This document shows, piece after piece, positions 26,684 through 36,381 of a stretch of 64,000 nucleotides of DNA. The stretch's first letter is position 1. Each line of letters starts with the position of its first letter. This DNA comes from Catenisphaera adipataccumulans (GTDB lineage Bacteria; Bacillota_I; Bacilli_A; Erysipelotrichales; Erysipelotrichaceae). Location of the stretch: the NCBI RefSeq assembly GCF_014202755.1, contig NZ_JACHHK010000003.1, forward strand, positions 124,001 to 188,000. The letters run 5' to 3'. The notes under the pieces are model-generated. The model saw only the letters and a program-made list of their open reading frames with translations. It did no database searches and was not told the origin of the DNA. The translations under genes were made by a program, and so were the position numbers.

Positions 26684-28148
26684 GGAACAACGTCTCCATA
26701 GCGTTTTCAACGGACTGCTTCATCTCATTCACTTCGATCACATCTTTGTGCAGGATCGGCAGGGTCGGTAATTCTGCCAGTCCTTTCGGAACAGGATCGC
26801 TCCAGACTTTGTGCAGTTCGTTCATGGCCTGCAGTTGATCATCGGCCTTTTTGCCGATGGCATCGAGCACATCGACGCTGAATTTATAAGGTGAAGCCGT
26901 TGCCAACGAGACGACCGGCCGGTCCGCTTTTTCTGCAACTCGATAGCCGATCGCTGTATGTGGATCCAAAACGACGCCATCCTTTTCATATACTTCGCGA
27001 ATGACGGCTTTGGTGCCTTCATCATCAACGTATCCGCAGTCAAACCGTTCGCGGATGCGTTCTAACATCGCCTGCGGAATAGTATATTTACCTTCTGTTT
27101 TCAGCTGTTCCATGCAGGAAGCGACAAATGCATTGTCTTTGCCGCTCATATAATACAGAAGACGTTCCAGGTTGCTGGAAATCAAAATATCCATGCTTGG
27201 GGAAATCGTCTGAATGAACGGACGATTGCGGTCATAGGTGCCTGTCGTCAAAAAATCAGTCAGCACATGGTTGGCATTGCTGGCGACATAGAACTTTTTG
27301 ACCGGCAGACCCATCAAATATCCATAATAACCGGCCAGAACATCACCGAAATTACCGGTCGGCACGCTGAAGGAGATCGGATCACCGACAGTGATGACAT
27401 TCTGTTTGACCAGCTGTTTATAGCTTTCAAAATAGTAGACGATCTGCGGCACTAAGCGGCCGATGTTGATACTGTTGGCACTGGTGAGCATGATCTTTTC
27501 TGCTTGTGCTTTTTGATTCAGTTCCGGATCCAGGAACAGCCGTTTGACTTGGCTTTGCGCATCATCAAAATTGCCTTTGACGGCATAAACTTTGACATTG
27601 CTGCCGCGCTGGGTCGCCATCTGACGATATTGGATCTGCGAAACTTTCTGATGCGGATAGTAGACTACGATACCGATATCGTCGACATCTCTAAATCCTT
27701 CCAGCGCAGCCTTGCCGGTATCGCCGCTGGTCGCTGTCAGGATCAGCGCCTTTTGGCCGGCGGAGCGCAAAGCGACACGCATCAGCTGCGGCAGCAGGGT
27801 CAGAGCAACATCCTTGAAGGCGGAAGTCGGTCCGTGGAATAGTTCGCAGACATAAATATCGCCTACTTTGCGCAGCGGCGTGATCTCTGGTGTATCGAAA
27901 TTATCGGTGTATGCCGCATCGATACATTCTTTCAGTTCTGCTTCCGTATAATCCGGGAGCAGTCTGCTTAAAATATAGAGGGCGTTTTCTTTATAAGACT
28001 GGCGGCAGATCGTATTGAGATCAAGCTGGATCTGATCCAGATCCGGCCGTACATAGAGGCCTCCGCCTTTTGAAATCCCTTCCAAAATAGCTTGTTTACT
28101 ACTGATTTTTCGTTCATTATTACGAGTCGATTCATAGTATGTAGGCAT
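26676..28148 (-). CDS. thrC: Threonine synthase
   Basis: Converts O-phosphohomoserine to threonine with PLP. 490 residues, the long class. It opens with the YYESTRNN motif; the PLP lysine is Lys112 in FHGPTSAFKD, and the phosphate loop appears in ATSGDTGKAAL. GGAGG lies 8 bases before the ATG at 28148; a frame open to 28316 would cross the promoter and is rejected. First gene of thrC-thrB-ACT-lit-maf. No homoserine dehydrogenase gene is in the window. Confidence 0.95.
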   Translation of the reverse strand: MPTYYESTRNNERKISSKQAILEGISKGGGLYVRPDLDQIQLDLNTICRQSYKENALYILSRLLPDYTEAELKECIDAAYTDNFDTPEITPLRKVGDIYVCELFHGPTSAFKDVALTLLPQLMRVALRSAGQKALILTATSGDTGKAALEGFRDVDDIGIVVYYPHQKVSQIQYRQMATQRGSNVKVYAVKGNFDDAQSQVKRLFLDPELNQKAQAEKIMLTSANSINIGRLVPQIVYYFESYKQLVKQNVITVGDPISFSVPTGNFGDVLAGYYGYLMGLPVKKFYVASNANHVLTDFLTTGTYDRNRPFIQTISPSMDILISSNLERLLYYMSGKDNAFVASCMEQLKTEGKYTIPQAMLERIRERFDCGYVDDEGTKAVIREVYEKDGVVLDPHTAIGYRVAEKADRPVVSLATASPYKFSVDVLDAIGKKADDQLQAMNELHKVWSDPVPKGLAELPTLPILHKDVIEVNEMKQSVENAMETLFHD

Positions 28149-28160
28149 CGTAAATCCTCC

Positions 28161-28208
28161 TTGAAAAACTCTATACCTTATGATACAATGTGCACACTGT
28201 AAAAACAA
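28161..28208. promoter_or_regulatory. Overlapping divergent promoters of lysC and thrC with a dyad
   Basis: Plus strand (lysC): TTGAAA 28161-28166, 17 bases, TACAAT 28184-28189, with TGA giving an extended -10. Minus strand (thrC): TTGTTT 28208-28203, 17 bases, TATCAT 28185-28180. The two -10 boxes share two bases and cannot be used at once. A dyad CAATGTGCACACTG (28186-28199, one mismatch pair) is centred on GTGCAC. Confidence 0.72.
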
Positions 28209-28265
28209 GTGTTTTTTATCGGGGCACAGCCCGTAAACACGGCAGGACAGATATGGAGAAAATAT

Positions 28266-29585
28266 ATGCTGAAAATCACAAAATTCGGAGGCAGCAGCGT
28301 CGCAAACGCTGAGCAATTTAAGAAAGTCAAAGCGATCGTGCAGTCCGATCCGGCACGGCGATATGTGGTCGTCAGTGCACCGGGCAAGCGCAATTCGTCC
28401 GACAACAAGATTACCGATTTATTGTATTTACTGGATGCCCATCGTCAGTATCACGTGGATGCCAGCAATGTCACGAAGATCATCCGCAAGCGGTTCTTGG
28501 ATATCAAGACCGAGCTTGGCCTGAAACAGCCGATCGAAAAAGAACTGGATGAATTCTTTGCCAAAGTTCCGCGCATGAGCCAGGCGGAAATCGTCAGCCG
28601 CGGCGAATATTTCTGTGCCAAATTAATGGCTGAATATCTTGGTTTCCCTTTCGTGGATGCCAAAGATACGATTCGCTTTCATTCCGATAAAACCATCGAT
28701 TGGGAAGCGACAACATCCCGGATCCAGGCGAAAACAACACAATATGAAAATTTTGTATTCCCGGGCTTCTACGGTACAACTGCCAATAACCAGGTCCAAG
28801 TATTCTCCCGCGGCGGCGGCGATATCACCGGATCGATCCTGGCCCGCTGTACCAATGCCGATGTTTATGAGAACTGGACCGATGTGTCCGGTTTCCTGAT
28901 GGCCGATCCGAAAATCGTCAAAAATCCGGAAGCCATCACACACATCACCTATTCCGAACTGCGTGAGCTTTCTTACATGGGCGCCAGCGTCCTGCATGAG
29001 GAAGCCATCTTCCCGGTCAAGGAAGCAAACATCCCGATCCACATCCTGAATACCAACCGTCCGCAGGATACCGGAACGATCATTCAGGAACAAAGCAAGC
29101 ATAAGAATCCTTATGCGATTACCGGTATTGCCGGCAAGCCTGGCTTTGCGAGCATTTATGTATATAAAAAGCATATGCCCAACGAAGTCGGCTATATCCG
29201 CAAGGCTTTATCGGTCGTAGAAGACTATAACATCAGCGTGGAGCACATCCCGAGCAGCATCGATTCATTCAGTATCGTCGTTGCGGAGCAGGATATCCGC
29301 GACTGCGAATATGAACTGCTGGCCAAGATGAAAAAAGAACTGAAGCCGGATGAACTGAAGATCACACACGATCTGGCATTGATTTCGACTGTCGGCCGAA
29401 ATATGATGGATAAACCGGGCACCAGCGGCAAGCTGTTCGCAGCGTTAGGCGAAAACAATATTAATATTGTCATGATCGCCCAGGGCAGTGATGAAATCAA
29501 CATCACGGTCGGTGTGAAGGTCGATGATTTCAAAAAGACAATTCGAGTCATTTATGATACATTTGTGAAAAAGGAGAATAAGTAA
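28266..29585 (+). CDS. lysC: Aspartate kinase
   Basis: First step of the aspartate family pathway. 439 residues: the catalytic domain opens ITKFGGSSVANAEQF, has the FSRGGGDITGS loop, and two ACT domains follow (about 300-435) for feedback control. The start at 28266 has GGAG 9 bases upstream; the frame open from 28209 would include the leader and is rejected. One base separates it from asd. Confidence 0.95.
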   Translation: MLKITKFGGSSVANAEQFKKVKAIVQSDPARRYVVVSAPGKRNSSDNKITDLLYLLDAHRQYHVDASNVTKIIRKRFLDIKTELGLKQPIEKELDEFFAKVPRMSQAEIVSRGEYFCAKLMAEYLGFPFVDAKDTIRFHSDKTIDWEATTSRIQAKTTQYENFVFPGFYGTTANNQVQVFSRGGGDITGSILARCTNADVYENWTDVSGFLMADPKIVKNPEAITHITYSELRELSYMGASVLHEEAIFPVKEANIPIHILNTNRPQDTGTIIQEQSKHKNPYAITGIAGKPGFASIYVYKKHMPNEVGYIRKALSVVEDYNISVEHIPSSIDSFSIVVAEQDIRDCEYELLAKMKKELKPDELKITHDLALISTVGRNMMDKPGTSGKLFAALGENNINIVMIAQGSDEINITVGVKVDDFKKTIRVIYDTFVKKENK

Positions 29586-29586
29586 G

Positions 29587-30570
29587 ATGAAAATTGCGAT
29601 TGTAGGGGCGACCGGCGCTGTCGGTCAGCAGATGCTTCAGTGTTTGGAAGAACGTAATTTCGACTGTGATCTGAAGCTGCTGGCAAGTGCCCGGTCAAAA
29701 GGAAAAGTCTTTTCGTACCGCGGCAAAGATGTCGTCGTGGAAGAATTAAATGAACATAGCTTTGATGACGTTGATTACGCTCTGGGCGCGACCGAGAATG
29801 ATCTGACCAAAAAATGGATGCCGTGGGCACAGAAAAACAACGTCATCGTCGTAGATAATTCCAGCGCATTCCGCCTGGATCCGGATGTGCCGCTGGTCAT
29901 TCCGGAAATCAACCCGGAAGATATTGCGAAAAACCACGGCCTGATCGCCAATCCAAACTGTGCGACGATCATCGCCCTGGTCGCATTGAACGGACTGAAC
30001 AAACGGTATAAGATCAAGCGCATCATCTGCTCGACCTATCAAGCCGTTTCCGGTGCCGGTGTCAAAGGCATCAAGGATCTGGAAAACCAGTCCAAAGATC
30101 CAAGCATCCCGTCACAGGCATTCCAGTATCAGATTGCGTACAACCTGATCCCGCAGATCGGCAGTTTCGATGATCTGGGCATCTCAAAAGAAGAGTGGAA
30201 GATGCAGAACGAAGGCCGTAAGATCTGGCACAACGATGATCTGCTGGTCAACTGCACCTGCGTACGCGTGCCGATCTACCGCTCGCATTCCGAATCCATC
30301 ACGATCGAGTGCGAAGAGGAAGTCGATGTCAAGGAAGCACAGGAAATCGTTGCCAAGACGGAAGGCTGCGTTCTGAAGGACGATCCGAAAAATGGTATCT
30401 ATCCAATGCCGCTGGATACCACCAATCAGGATCTGGTTTATGTCGGCCGCATCCGCAAGGACATCAGCGACCTGACCGGCCACAGTCTGATCGTGTTCTG
30501 CTGCGGCGATCAGATCCGCAAAGGTGCTGCAACCAATGCGGTGCAGATCTTAGAAAAATTAGTGAAGTAA
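29587..30570 (+). CDS. asd: Aspartate-semialdehyde dehydrogenase
   Basis: NADPH-dependent reduction of aspartyl phosphate to the semialdehyde. 327 residues, normal length. The Rossmann motif GATGAVGQQM is at 8-17 and nucleophile Cys125 is in NPNCATI. The substrate-binding arginine region is EWKMQNEGRKIW, and a catalytic His lies near HSESIT. An AGGAG site within the end of lysC precedes the ATG. Second gene of lysC-asd. Confidence 0.96.
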   Translation: MKIAIVGATGAVGQQMLQCLEERNFDCDLKLLASARSKGKVFSYRGKDVVVEELNEHSFDDVDYALGATENDLTKKWMPWAQKNNVIVVDNSSAFRLDPDVPLVIPEINPEDIAKNHGLIANPNCATIIALVALNGLNKRYKIKRIICSTYQAVSGAGVKGIKDLENQSKDPSIPSQAFQYQIAYNLIPQIGSFDDLGISKEEWKMQNEGRKIWHNDDLLVNCTCVRVPIYRSHSESITIECEEEVDVKEAQEIVAKTEGCVLKDDPKNGIYPMPLDTTNQDLVYVGRIRKDISDLTGHSLIVFCCGDQIRKGAATNAVQILEKLVK

Positions 30571-30576
30571 AACAAA

Positions 30577-30613
30577 GAGGCAGATGTTCGGCTGACATCT
30601 GCCTCCTTTTTTT
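30577..30613 (+). terminator. Terminator of lysC-asd
   Basis: An 11-bp perfect stem GAGGCAGATGT / ACATCTGCCTC with a 7-base loop is followed by eight T residues. Confidence 0.93.
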
Positions 30614-30626
30614 CTGCTCATCGATT

Positions 30627-30655
30627 AAAAAAGACATCGAATTTTTCGATGTCTT
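30627..30655 (-). terminator. Terminator for the beta-helix surface protein gene
   Basis: On the minus strand a 10-bp stem AAGACATCGA / TCGATGTCTT with a 5-base loop is followed by a T-run. It lies about 120 bases past the stop; the stretch between (30656-30777) is T-rich on the plus strand and holds nothing else I can name. Confidence 0.75.
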
Positions 30656-30777
30656 CTTTATGACGTATTGATGTGCCGAAGCACATTTCCCTTGATCTTT
30701 CGGGATCTTTTTTTCAGAAGATTTAGTTATCTTTTCTTAAATCTTTTTTCTTTTCTAACTCTTTTACTTTTTCTTTT

Positions 30778-32064
30778 TTAAACTGTTTCTTTTTTCATCA
30801 AGAACATTGTGGAAAGTGCCGCCAATACACCAATCATCCACATCATCCAACCGGTATCTGTTCCGGTCTGGACACCGCTTGATGCTGCTTGCTTTGCTTC
30901 TGTTTTTTCTGTTTTCTGTTGTTTTGTTGAATCTTCTGTCGTCGATGTTTCTGTCGATTCGCTGCTATCTTCTGTTTCCTGCGAATCCGTTGTATCTTCT
31001 GAATCTGTATCTTCTTCTGTATCAGAATCATCTTCTGTTGTTGACTGCTCTGTAACAAGATAACGGAAATTTTCAGCATTCATTACTTCATCACTGATCG
31101 ACGTAAAAGTGCCACCAGTTACTGTAAATGATGAAATTCTATTAGCTACGCTATCGTAATCAACCAAATCACCATTAAATGTACCACCAGTAATTACAAC
31201 ACTACTAGATACAGAATCAGTTGTAGTGGTGATAATTGGTGCATCATCTGATGTAAAAGTTCCACCGGTGATAGTTAATGACCCTAAATCAGGTGATTCT
31301 CCAGTACCGTTATTTAAAATCAACGATTTTCCATCAACTGCTGAGAAAGTACCTCCAGTAATTGTGGTTTTATTCCAATTCAGCAATGCGCCTTCACCAC
31401 CACCTGTAAATGTTCCTCCGGTGATGGTCAAATCACCGCCGTCATCATTTTTTAAATAACGACCGCCTTTGAATGTTCCACCGCTGATTATCAGCGTTGG
31501 TTGTGCTGAATTTACACTGGATACATAACCTGTCCGAGAGTTACCATTGCTATTATAACTATAATAGCCGTTCTCAACCAAACTGGAAATCGTGCTTCCT
31601 GTCGCAGAAATTGTTCCGCCGGTAATACTCATTGTACCATGGTTAACAATTGTGTAATACGTATTGTCATCCGTATTTGCACGAGTCACGGTTCCACTTT
31701 CAATCGTCGTTGTACCATTGTTGAATATCGCTGCATAACCATTGGATGTGTTTTCAACCGTTCCGGTCTGAGCAGTAGATGTGTCTTCCAAGGTAAAACT
31801 TGCGCCAGAATTCACTGTAATCGTATCGGTATCAGTAGAATTTGTTAATGTGAAACCATTCAAATCGAGAATCGTATTATTAACGACCGTAATACTTGCC
31901 GTAATATCATTCGTCATCTGAACGGTTCCGCCATTTGCGACTGCAGTTGCCAAACTCGTCGCATCGCCAGCTTGCGTCACACTTGTTTCTTCAGCTTGTA
32001 CACCAGTTGCAAAGAAAAACATTCCGCAAAACAAGAACAATAAGCTGTATATAACCTTTTTCAT
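30778..32064 (-). CDS. Beta-helix surface protein with GV-x-TG sorting-like signal
   Basis: 428 residues. A signal peptide (about 1-24, ending VQAEE) is followed by a repeated TITGGTF-type strand unit, at least six copies between about 110 and 330, that should fold as a right-handed beta-helix. An acidic Thr/Ser/Glu/Asp stalk follows (about 345-395). The end reads SGVQTGTDTG, then a hydrophobic stretch and KKETV, like a sortase signal without LPxTG. G+C is visibly lower than in neighbours. Probably wall-attached; ligand unknown. AGGAGG is 6 bases before the ATG. Confidence 0.82.
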   Translation of the reverse strand: MKKVIYSLLFLFCGMFFFATGVQAEETSVTQAGDATSLATAVANGGTVQMTNDITASITVVNNTILDLNGFTLTNSTDTDTITVNSGASFTLEDTSTAQTGTVENTSNGYAAIFNNGTTTIESGTVTRANTDDNTYYTIVNHGTMSITGGTISATGSTISSLVENGYYSYNSNGNSRTGYVSSVNSAQPTLIISGGTFKGGRYLKNDDGGDLTITGGTFTGGGEGALLNWNKTTITGGTFSAVDGKSLILNNGTGESPDLGSLTITGGTFTSDDAPIITTTTDSVSSSVVITGGTFNGDLVDYDSVANRISSFTVTGGTFTSISDEVMNAENFRYLVTEQSTTEDDSDTEEDTDSEDTTDSQETEDSSESTETSTTEDSTKQQKTEKTEAKQAASSGVQTGTDTGWMMWMIGVLAALSTMFLMKKETV

Positions 32065-32105
32065 GTTTATCCTCCTCTCACTATCCGCTTATTCTTCTTG
32101 GCTGT

Positions 32106-32134
32106 ATCATATCGCACGAAAAAAGGTATTTCAA
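32106..32134 (-). promoter_or_regulatory. Promoter of the beta-helix surface protein gene
   Basis: On the minus strand TTGAAA (32134-32129), 17 bases, TATGAT (32111-32106); start near 32099 and a leader of about 35 bases. The A+T-rich stretch 32135-32324 upstream holds no gene. Confidence 0.72.
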
Positions 32135-32324
32135 ATTAATACATTCAATTGATCAGCTCTGAACAAAACATCACTATCCCAAAATGCAGAAATTATTAAT
32201 GTATAAAATAAACACAAAATAAATTTAGCTACTTAAATGTAACAATTTGTTCAAAAATGAAAAAAAGGAAAAATTTGTATAAATGACCTATTTTTCCACT
32301 TTTTTGACCGACTTTTCCACCCAA

Positions 32325-32351
32325 TAAAAAACCCTGCATGCGCTGCAGGGT
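32325..32351 (-). terminator. Terminator of the DUF815 gene
   Basis: On the minus strand an 8-bp stem ACCCTGCA / TGCAGGGT is followed by a T-run. Confidence 0.88.
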
Positions 32352-32359
32352 CTAAAATT

Positions 32360-33670
32360 CTATTTTGCTTGGTATTGTCCGACAATGTAATCGATAAATT
32401 GCTGAGCGGTCCTTCCGGACAGTCCGCCGTGACGCAGTTCCCACTGATTGGCCTTGGCATGCAGCTCTTCCTGTGAAATCTGCACTTCCGGGTACCGTGC
32501 CATCAAAGTATCGACAATATGGTAGAACTCCTTCGTCGATGGTTTGAAATAACCGATCCGCACTCCGAACCGGTCGACCAGTGAAAGTTTTTCTTGGATC
32601 GTATCGCTGCGATGCAGACCGTCCGTGCTCATATCGCTGCGGTCGCTCCACGTTTCGCGGATCAAATTGCGGCGGTTGCTGGTGGCATAAATCAACATAT
32701 TTTCCGGCTTCGGTTCCAGTCCGCCTTCGATGACTGCCTTTAAATACTTATATTCGGTTTCGAATTCTTCAAACGACAAGTCATCCATATACAGAATAAA
32801 TCGATAATTCCGGTTTTTGATCGTCGCGATGATACGGGTCAGTTCCTTGAATTGGTGCTTATAAATTTCAATCAGGCGCAGGCCCTGATCATAGTACTGA
32901 TTCAGAATAGCTTTGATACTCGTTGATTTACCGGTGCCGGCATCGCCGTACAGCAGCACATTGTTGGCGCGGCGGCCATGCACAAACGCCTCGGTATTGT
33001 CGATCAGCTGCTGCTTCTGGATCTCATAGCCAACCAAATCATCCAGCCGTACTTCACTGGTGTTGGTGATTGGGATGAGCAGTTCTTTCTCCCCTTTCTC
33101 ACCGACCCGGAATGCTTTATTCAAACCGAATTTACCGACGCCGTATGCCTGATAAAAGCGTGTGATCACATCATACAGTTCATCTTCATTCTGTGTTTTT
33201 TCGATTTGTGCACTTAGTTCCTGTACTTTTTCGCTCACGCTTTTATTGTAGATTTGATCTTTCTTGCCGACGGATCGATAATTCGAAATGGTCGAAAAGC
33301 AATGAATACCTAGCTCATTTTCCAACGGGTGGAAATTGTAGTCAAACAATGCCTTGAAGATCTTAAAATCATGCTTGGCAAATTCATTGACCGAACCTTG
33401 GATCGGGCCGACTTTCTCGGAAACCAACGTAAACGGTGTTTCCGTTGTTGCCAGTAAATAAGCCAGATAGTTGTGCCATAGGTTGGTGTTGAACCCGTAT
33501 GTCGTAGCCACATCCAGCAAGCGGTGCACTTGTTCATAAATATCGGAAATCAGTGCTTCGCGCTGATAGTTTCCGGAATCGAAACGGCGGGTGATCTCAC
33601 CCAGTTGATATAAAATACTGTCTTCATCTAAATCACGATAGACAATGAACTGAGAAATTAAACGATACAT
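32360..33670 (-). CDS. DUF815-type AAA ATPase
   Basis: 436 residues. An N-terminal region of about 210 residues of unknown role is followed by an ATPase core (PF05673-like): Walker [11 protein letters not shown], Walker [13 protein letters not shown], and [17 protein letters not shown]. The C-terminal helical part carries [11 protein letters not shown]. Biological function of the family is not known. GGAG lies close before the ATG at 33670. Monocistronic. Confidence 0.88.
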   Translation of the reverse strand: MYRLISQFIVYRDLDEDSILYQLGEITRRFDSGNYQREALISDIYEQVHRLLDVATTYGFNTNLWHNYLAYLLATTETPFTLVSEKVGPIQGSVNEFAKHDFKIFKALFDYNFHPLENELGIHCFSTISNYRSVGKKDQIYNKSVSEKVQELSAQIEKTQNEDELYDVITRFYQAYGVGKFGLNKAFRVGEKGEKELLIPITNTSEVRLDDLVGYEIQKQQLIDNTEAFVHGRRANNVLLYGDAGTGKSTSIKAILNQYYDQGLRLIEIYKHQFKELTRIIATIKNRNYRFILYMDDLSFEEFETEYKYLKAVIEGGLEPKPENMLIYATSNRRNLIRETWSDRSDMSTDGLHRSDTIQEKLSLVDRFGVRIGYFKPSTKEFYHIVDTLMARYPEVQISQEELHAKANQWELRHGGLSGRTAQQFIDYIVGQYQAK

Positions 33671-33815
33671 ATTTCATCTCCTTTCGTCTATTATACAATA
33701 AATAAAAATGACTGTTATAGCTCAAATATATTATAATAGTTTTGTTATATTATATATTTATAGAGATTGACGAGAAAAGGAATCATCGATATAGTCCTTA
33801 CTTAAGGGGTAGCTT

Positions 33816-35081
33816 ATGAAATTTACAGAATTAACTGAACAAGAATTTGATGCCTTCGCACAGGCATATCCGAAAAACAACTTATGGCAAAGTACCGAAA
33901 TGGCACAGATGCACAAATTACGCGGGAATACGATTTATTATGTCGGCATAAAAGACAATGATACGATCACCGCCGGAGCAATGATCTCCTGCCGGCCGGT
34001 CTTCCGCCAATATTGCATGGCCAGCGCGCCGCGCGGCTTTCTGATTGATTATAAGGATCAGTCTCTGCTGACTTATTTCAACAACGAACTGGTGCGCTTC
34101 CTGAAAAAGCGGCATTGTATCCGTCTGCGCATCGATCCATATATTGGCTATGTGCAGCGCGATCTGGACGGCAATGAAGTACCAGGCGGCTGGCAGAACA
34201 AAGATGTCTATCACACATTGATCTCGCTGGGATACACCCATGAAGGGTTTACACGCGGAATTGACATGGCACAGGAACCGCGTTGGATGTATACGATCCC
34301 CTATCAGGGACAAACGGCCGATCAGCTGCTGCATTCCTTTGAGCGCAAGACCATCCGTTCGATCCAGAAAACTGAAAAATATCAGATCGAAGTCCGGGAG
34401 CTTCCTTATGAAGAACTGGATTTGTTCATGAACGTCATCAAAAGTACGGAGGAACGTCGCCACTTTACCGGCCGTGACAAAACATATTATGAAAATTTAT
34501 ATAAAGTTTACAGTGCACATGATCACATTAAATTCCTTTACACCGAATTGTTTGTCGACCGTTATCTGAATGATCTGGAAAACGATCTTGCGAAGCAGAA
34601 ACAAATTATTGCGGACGTCAAAGCGAAACATGGCGACGCTTTATCCAAAAAAATGCGCACCAAGATCCATTTAGCTGAGGAACAAATAGATGGCTTGAAT
34701 AAAAAGATCGCAGAAGCCAAGCAGCTGCAGGCAGAAAAGGGAAATGCCATCCCGCTGGCAGCGGGTGTATTTTTCACTTATGGACGGGAAACCTTGTGCC
34801 TGATGAGCGGTGTATACGAAGAATATATGAAATTTGCTTCGCCTTATGCGATGCACTGGTACATGATGAAAAAAGACATCGAAGCACATCGGGAGCGCTA
34901 TAATTTGTATGGTATTTCCGGTGAATTTGGCGAACAAGCGGATGACTACGGTGTGTACTTATTTAAAAAAGGATTCAACGGCGAAGTCATCGAACTGATC
35001 GGTGTCTTTGACTATGTGCTGAATCCTTTCATGAATACGATGTATGAGAAGATGCGGCGCATCAAACATCATAACGATTAG
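33816..35081 (+). CDS. FemAB-family aminoacyltransferase (MurM/FemX type), copy 1
   Basis: 421 residues. Two GNAT-like lobes are interrupted by a helical coiled-coil arm (about 248-308, rich in Lys, Glu and Ala), as in Fem proteins. Markers are RGFLIDYKDQ, the RKTIRSIQKTEK region and the C-terminal LYGISGEFGEQADDYGVYLFKKGFNG. Fem proteins add amino acids from aminoacyl-tRNA to the peptidoglycan stem peptide to form cross-bridges. AGGGG is 8 bases before the ATG. Convergent with a paralogue, sharing a terminator. Confidence 0.9.
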   Translation: MKFTELTEQEFDAFAQAYPKNNLWQSTEMAQMHKLRGNTIYYVGIKDNDTITAGAMISCRPVFRQYCMASAPRGFLIDYKDQSLLTYFNNELVRFLKKRHCIRLRIDPYIGYVQRDLDGNEVPGGWQNKDVYHTLISLGYTHEGFTRGIDMAQEPRWMYTIPYQGQTADQLLHSFERKTIRSIQKTEKYQIEVRELPYEELDLFMNVIKSTEERRHFTGRDKTYYENLYKVYSAHDHIKFLYTELFVDRYLNDLENDLAKQKQIIADVKAKHGDALSKKMRTKIHLAEEQIDGLNKKIAEAKQLQAEKGNAIPLAAGVFFTYGRETLCLMSGVYEEYMKFASPYAMHWYMMKKDIEAHRERYNLYGISGEFGEQADDYGVYLFKKGFNGEVIELIGVFDYVLNPFMNTMYEKMRRIKHHND

Positions 35082-35110
35082 CAGGGAAAATTCCCTGCTT
35101 TTATTTTTTT
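35080..35110. terminator. Bidirectional terminator between the Fem paralogues
   Basis: Stem AGCAGGGAA / TTCCCTGCT with a 2-base loop centre and a long T-run on the plus strand. It includes both gene ends. Confidence 0.88.
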
Positions 35111-36342
35111 AACGATTTATACATGGAATAAGCGCCTTTGCGCAGCGGATAAATAAAGTCGCCGACCAGCTGCTCTACGACACCATTAAATCCCTTCTTG
35201 AACATATACACGCCATAATCATCGGCATCTTCTGAGAAATTGCCGCTGATACCGTAGAAATTGTAACGCGGGATGCGGTGTTCCAGCGCATAACGGATCA
35301 TATACCACTGAATCGCATACGGCGCATAATATTTACGGAACTGATCATGCGTTGCACTGAACAAGTAAACAACTTCATTGTCGTAAATTGTAAACACAGC
35401 CGAGGCCATGTAAACAATTTCCCCATATTTATCCATCAGTTCCTGCGCTTCCTTGGTCTTTTTCGCATTCAGATCCAAGGCTTCCTGTGCGACCCGCTGC
35501 CTTTTCAAGAACTTCTTCGACTTCGCAACCTCGGCCAGTTTCGCATCGATTTCCGCCATTTCTTTGTCTAAACGATCTTTTTCCTGTGCCAATTTATTCA
35601 GATAATCACTCACATCCAAATAGGCTGCAACGACTTTGACATGATCGCCGTATATTTCTTTCTGCAGTTTGAAAAAGTTACGATCTCGTGTTTCAAAGTG
35701 ACGGCGTTCGGCGGTCTCGGTCATCATCGTATAGAAGATATCCATCTCGTCATCTGCCAGTTCTCGGACCTGAACGCCTTCTTTGCGCGTACGGTTCACG
35801 GACCAACGTGTCTGCTGGTGCATCTCTTTGAGAAGTGTTTTTTCGTCTTTGCCGTCTAAATACAAAGAAAACATCCATTTCACTTCGCCGCCGTCGTAAG
35901 AACGGATAAATGGCTGATGTTCAAAACCGCAGGCTTCCATATTTTCGATCACATAAGAATTGTCAAAGCCGCCTTCCACCAGCTCACCATTGATGTCACG
36001 TTCTTTATACAGCACGTAAGGATCCGCCAAGATGTACAAGCCTTTCTGATTTTTTGTATACTTCACAAGCTCATCCGTAAAGAATTTCAGCAGTTCCCGA
36101 TCGGAATAATCAATCAAGAAGCCGCGCTGTACATAGAAATATCGATATACTTTCATGACCGGAATCGATGAGATCAATGCGGCGCACAATATACTGCCGT
36201 TTTCTTTTACGCCCACAAATTCCGTCTTCCAATTTTCTTTTTTCTTCAAAGCTGCCGATTCCGGCGAATTTAAAAAGGTACGATTTGGATATTGTTCCCA
36301 AAAGGAACGATATTCTGCTTCAGTCAAATTTACAAACTCCAT
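35101..36342 (-). CDS. FemAB-family aminoacyltransferase, copy 2
   Basis: 413 residues, the same architecture as copy 1: RGFLIDYSD, a coiled-coil arm (about 235-290), and YGISGNFSEDADDYGVYMFKKGFNG. The N-termini align (MEFVNLTEAEYRSF against MKFTELTEQEFDAF), which supports ATG at 36342 rather than the adjacent in-frame ATG at 36345; GGAGG lies 8 bases upstream. Two Fem proteins would fit a two-residue cross-bridge with each adding one amino acid; inference only. It lies downstream of the ABC exporter genes. Confidence 0.9.
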   Translation of the reverse strand: MEFVNLTEAEYRSFWEQYPNRTFLNSPESAALKKKENWKTEFVGVKENGSILCAALISSIPVMKVYRYFYVQRGFLIDYSDRELLKFFTDELVKYTKNQKGLYILADPYVLYKERDINGELVEGGFDNSYVIENMEACGFEHQPFIRSYDGGEVKWMFSLYLDGKDEKTLLKEMHQQTRWSVNRTRKEGVQVRELADDEMDIFYTMMTETAERRHFETRDRNFFKLQKEIYGDHVKVVAAYLDVSDYLNKLAQEKDRLDKEMAEIDAKLAEVAKSKKFLKRQRVAQEALDLNAKKTKEAQELMDKYGEIVYMASAVFTIYDNEVVYLFSATHDQFRKYYAPYAIQWYMIRYALEHRIPRYNFYGISGNFSEDADDYGVYMFKKGFNGVVEQLVGDFIYPLRKGAYSMYKSLKK

Positions 36343-36381
36343 CATTTATCCCTCCGCTCGTCCCTATATTATACTAATTTT

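Noticed and set aside
28149-28316. N-terminal extension of threonine synthase
   Set aside because: It would read across the lysC/thrC promoters; ATG 28148 has GGAGG and begins with the family's normal MPTYYESTRN.
30673-30777. Small hairpins and T-rich stretch as possible small RNA
   Set aside because: Stems are short (about 5 bp) and no promoter is seen; it is more simply 3' flanking sequence of the surface protein gene.
31080-31460. Repeats in the beta-helix gene as a possible CRISPR-like array
   Set aside because: The repeats encode TITGGTF strands in frame, vary at third positions, and have no constant spacer length.
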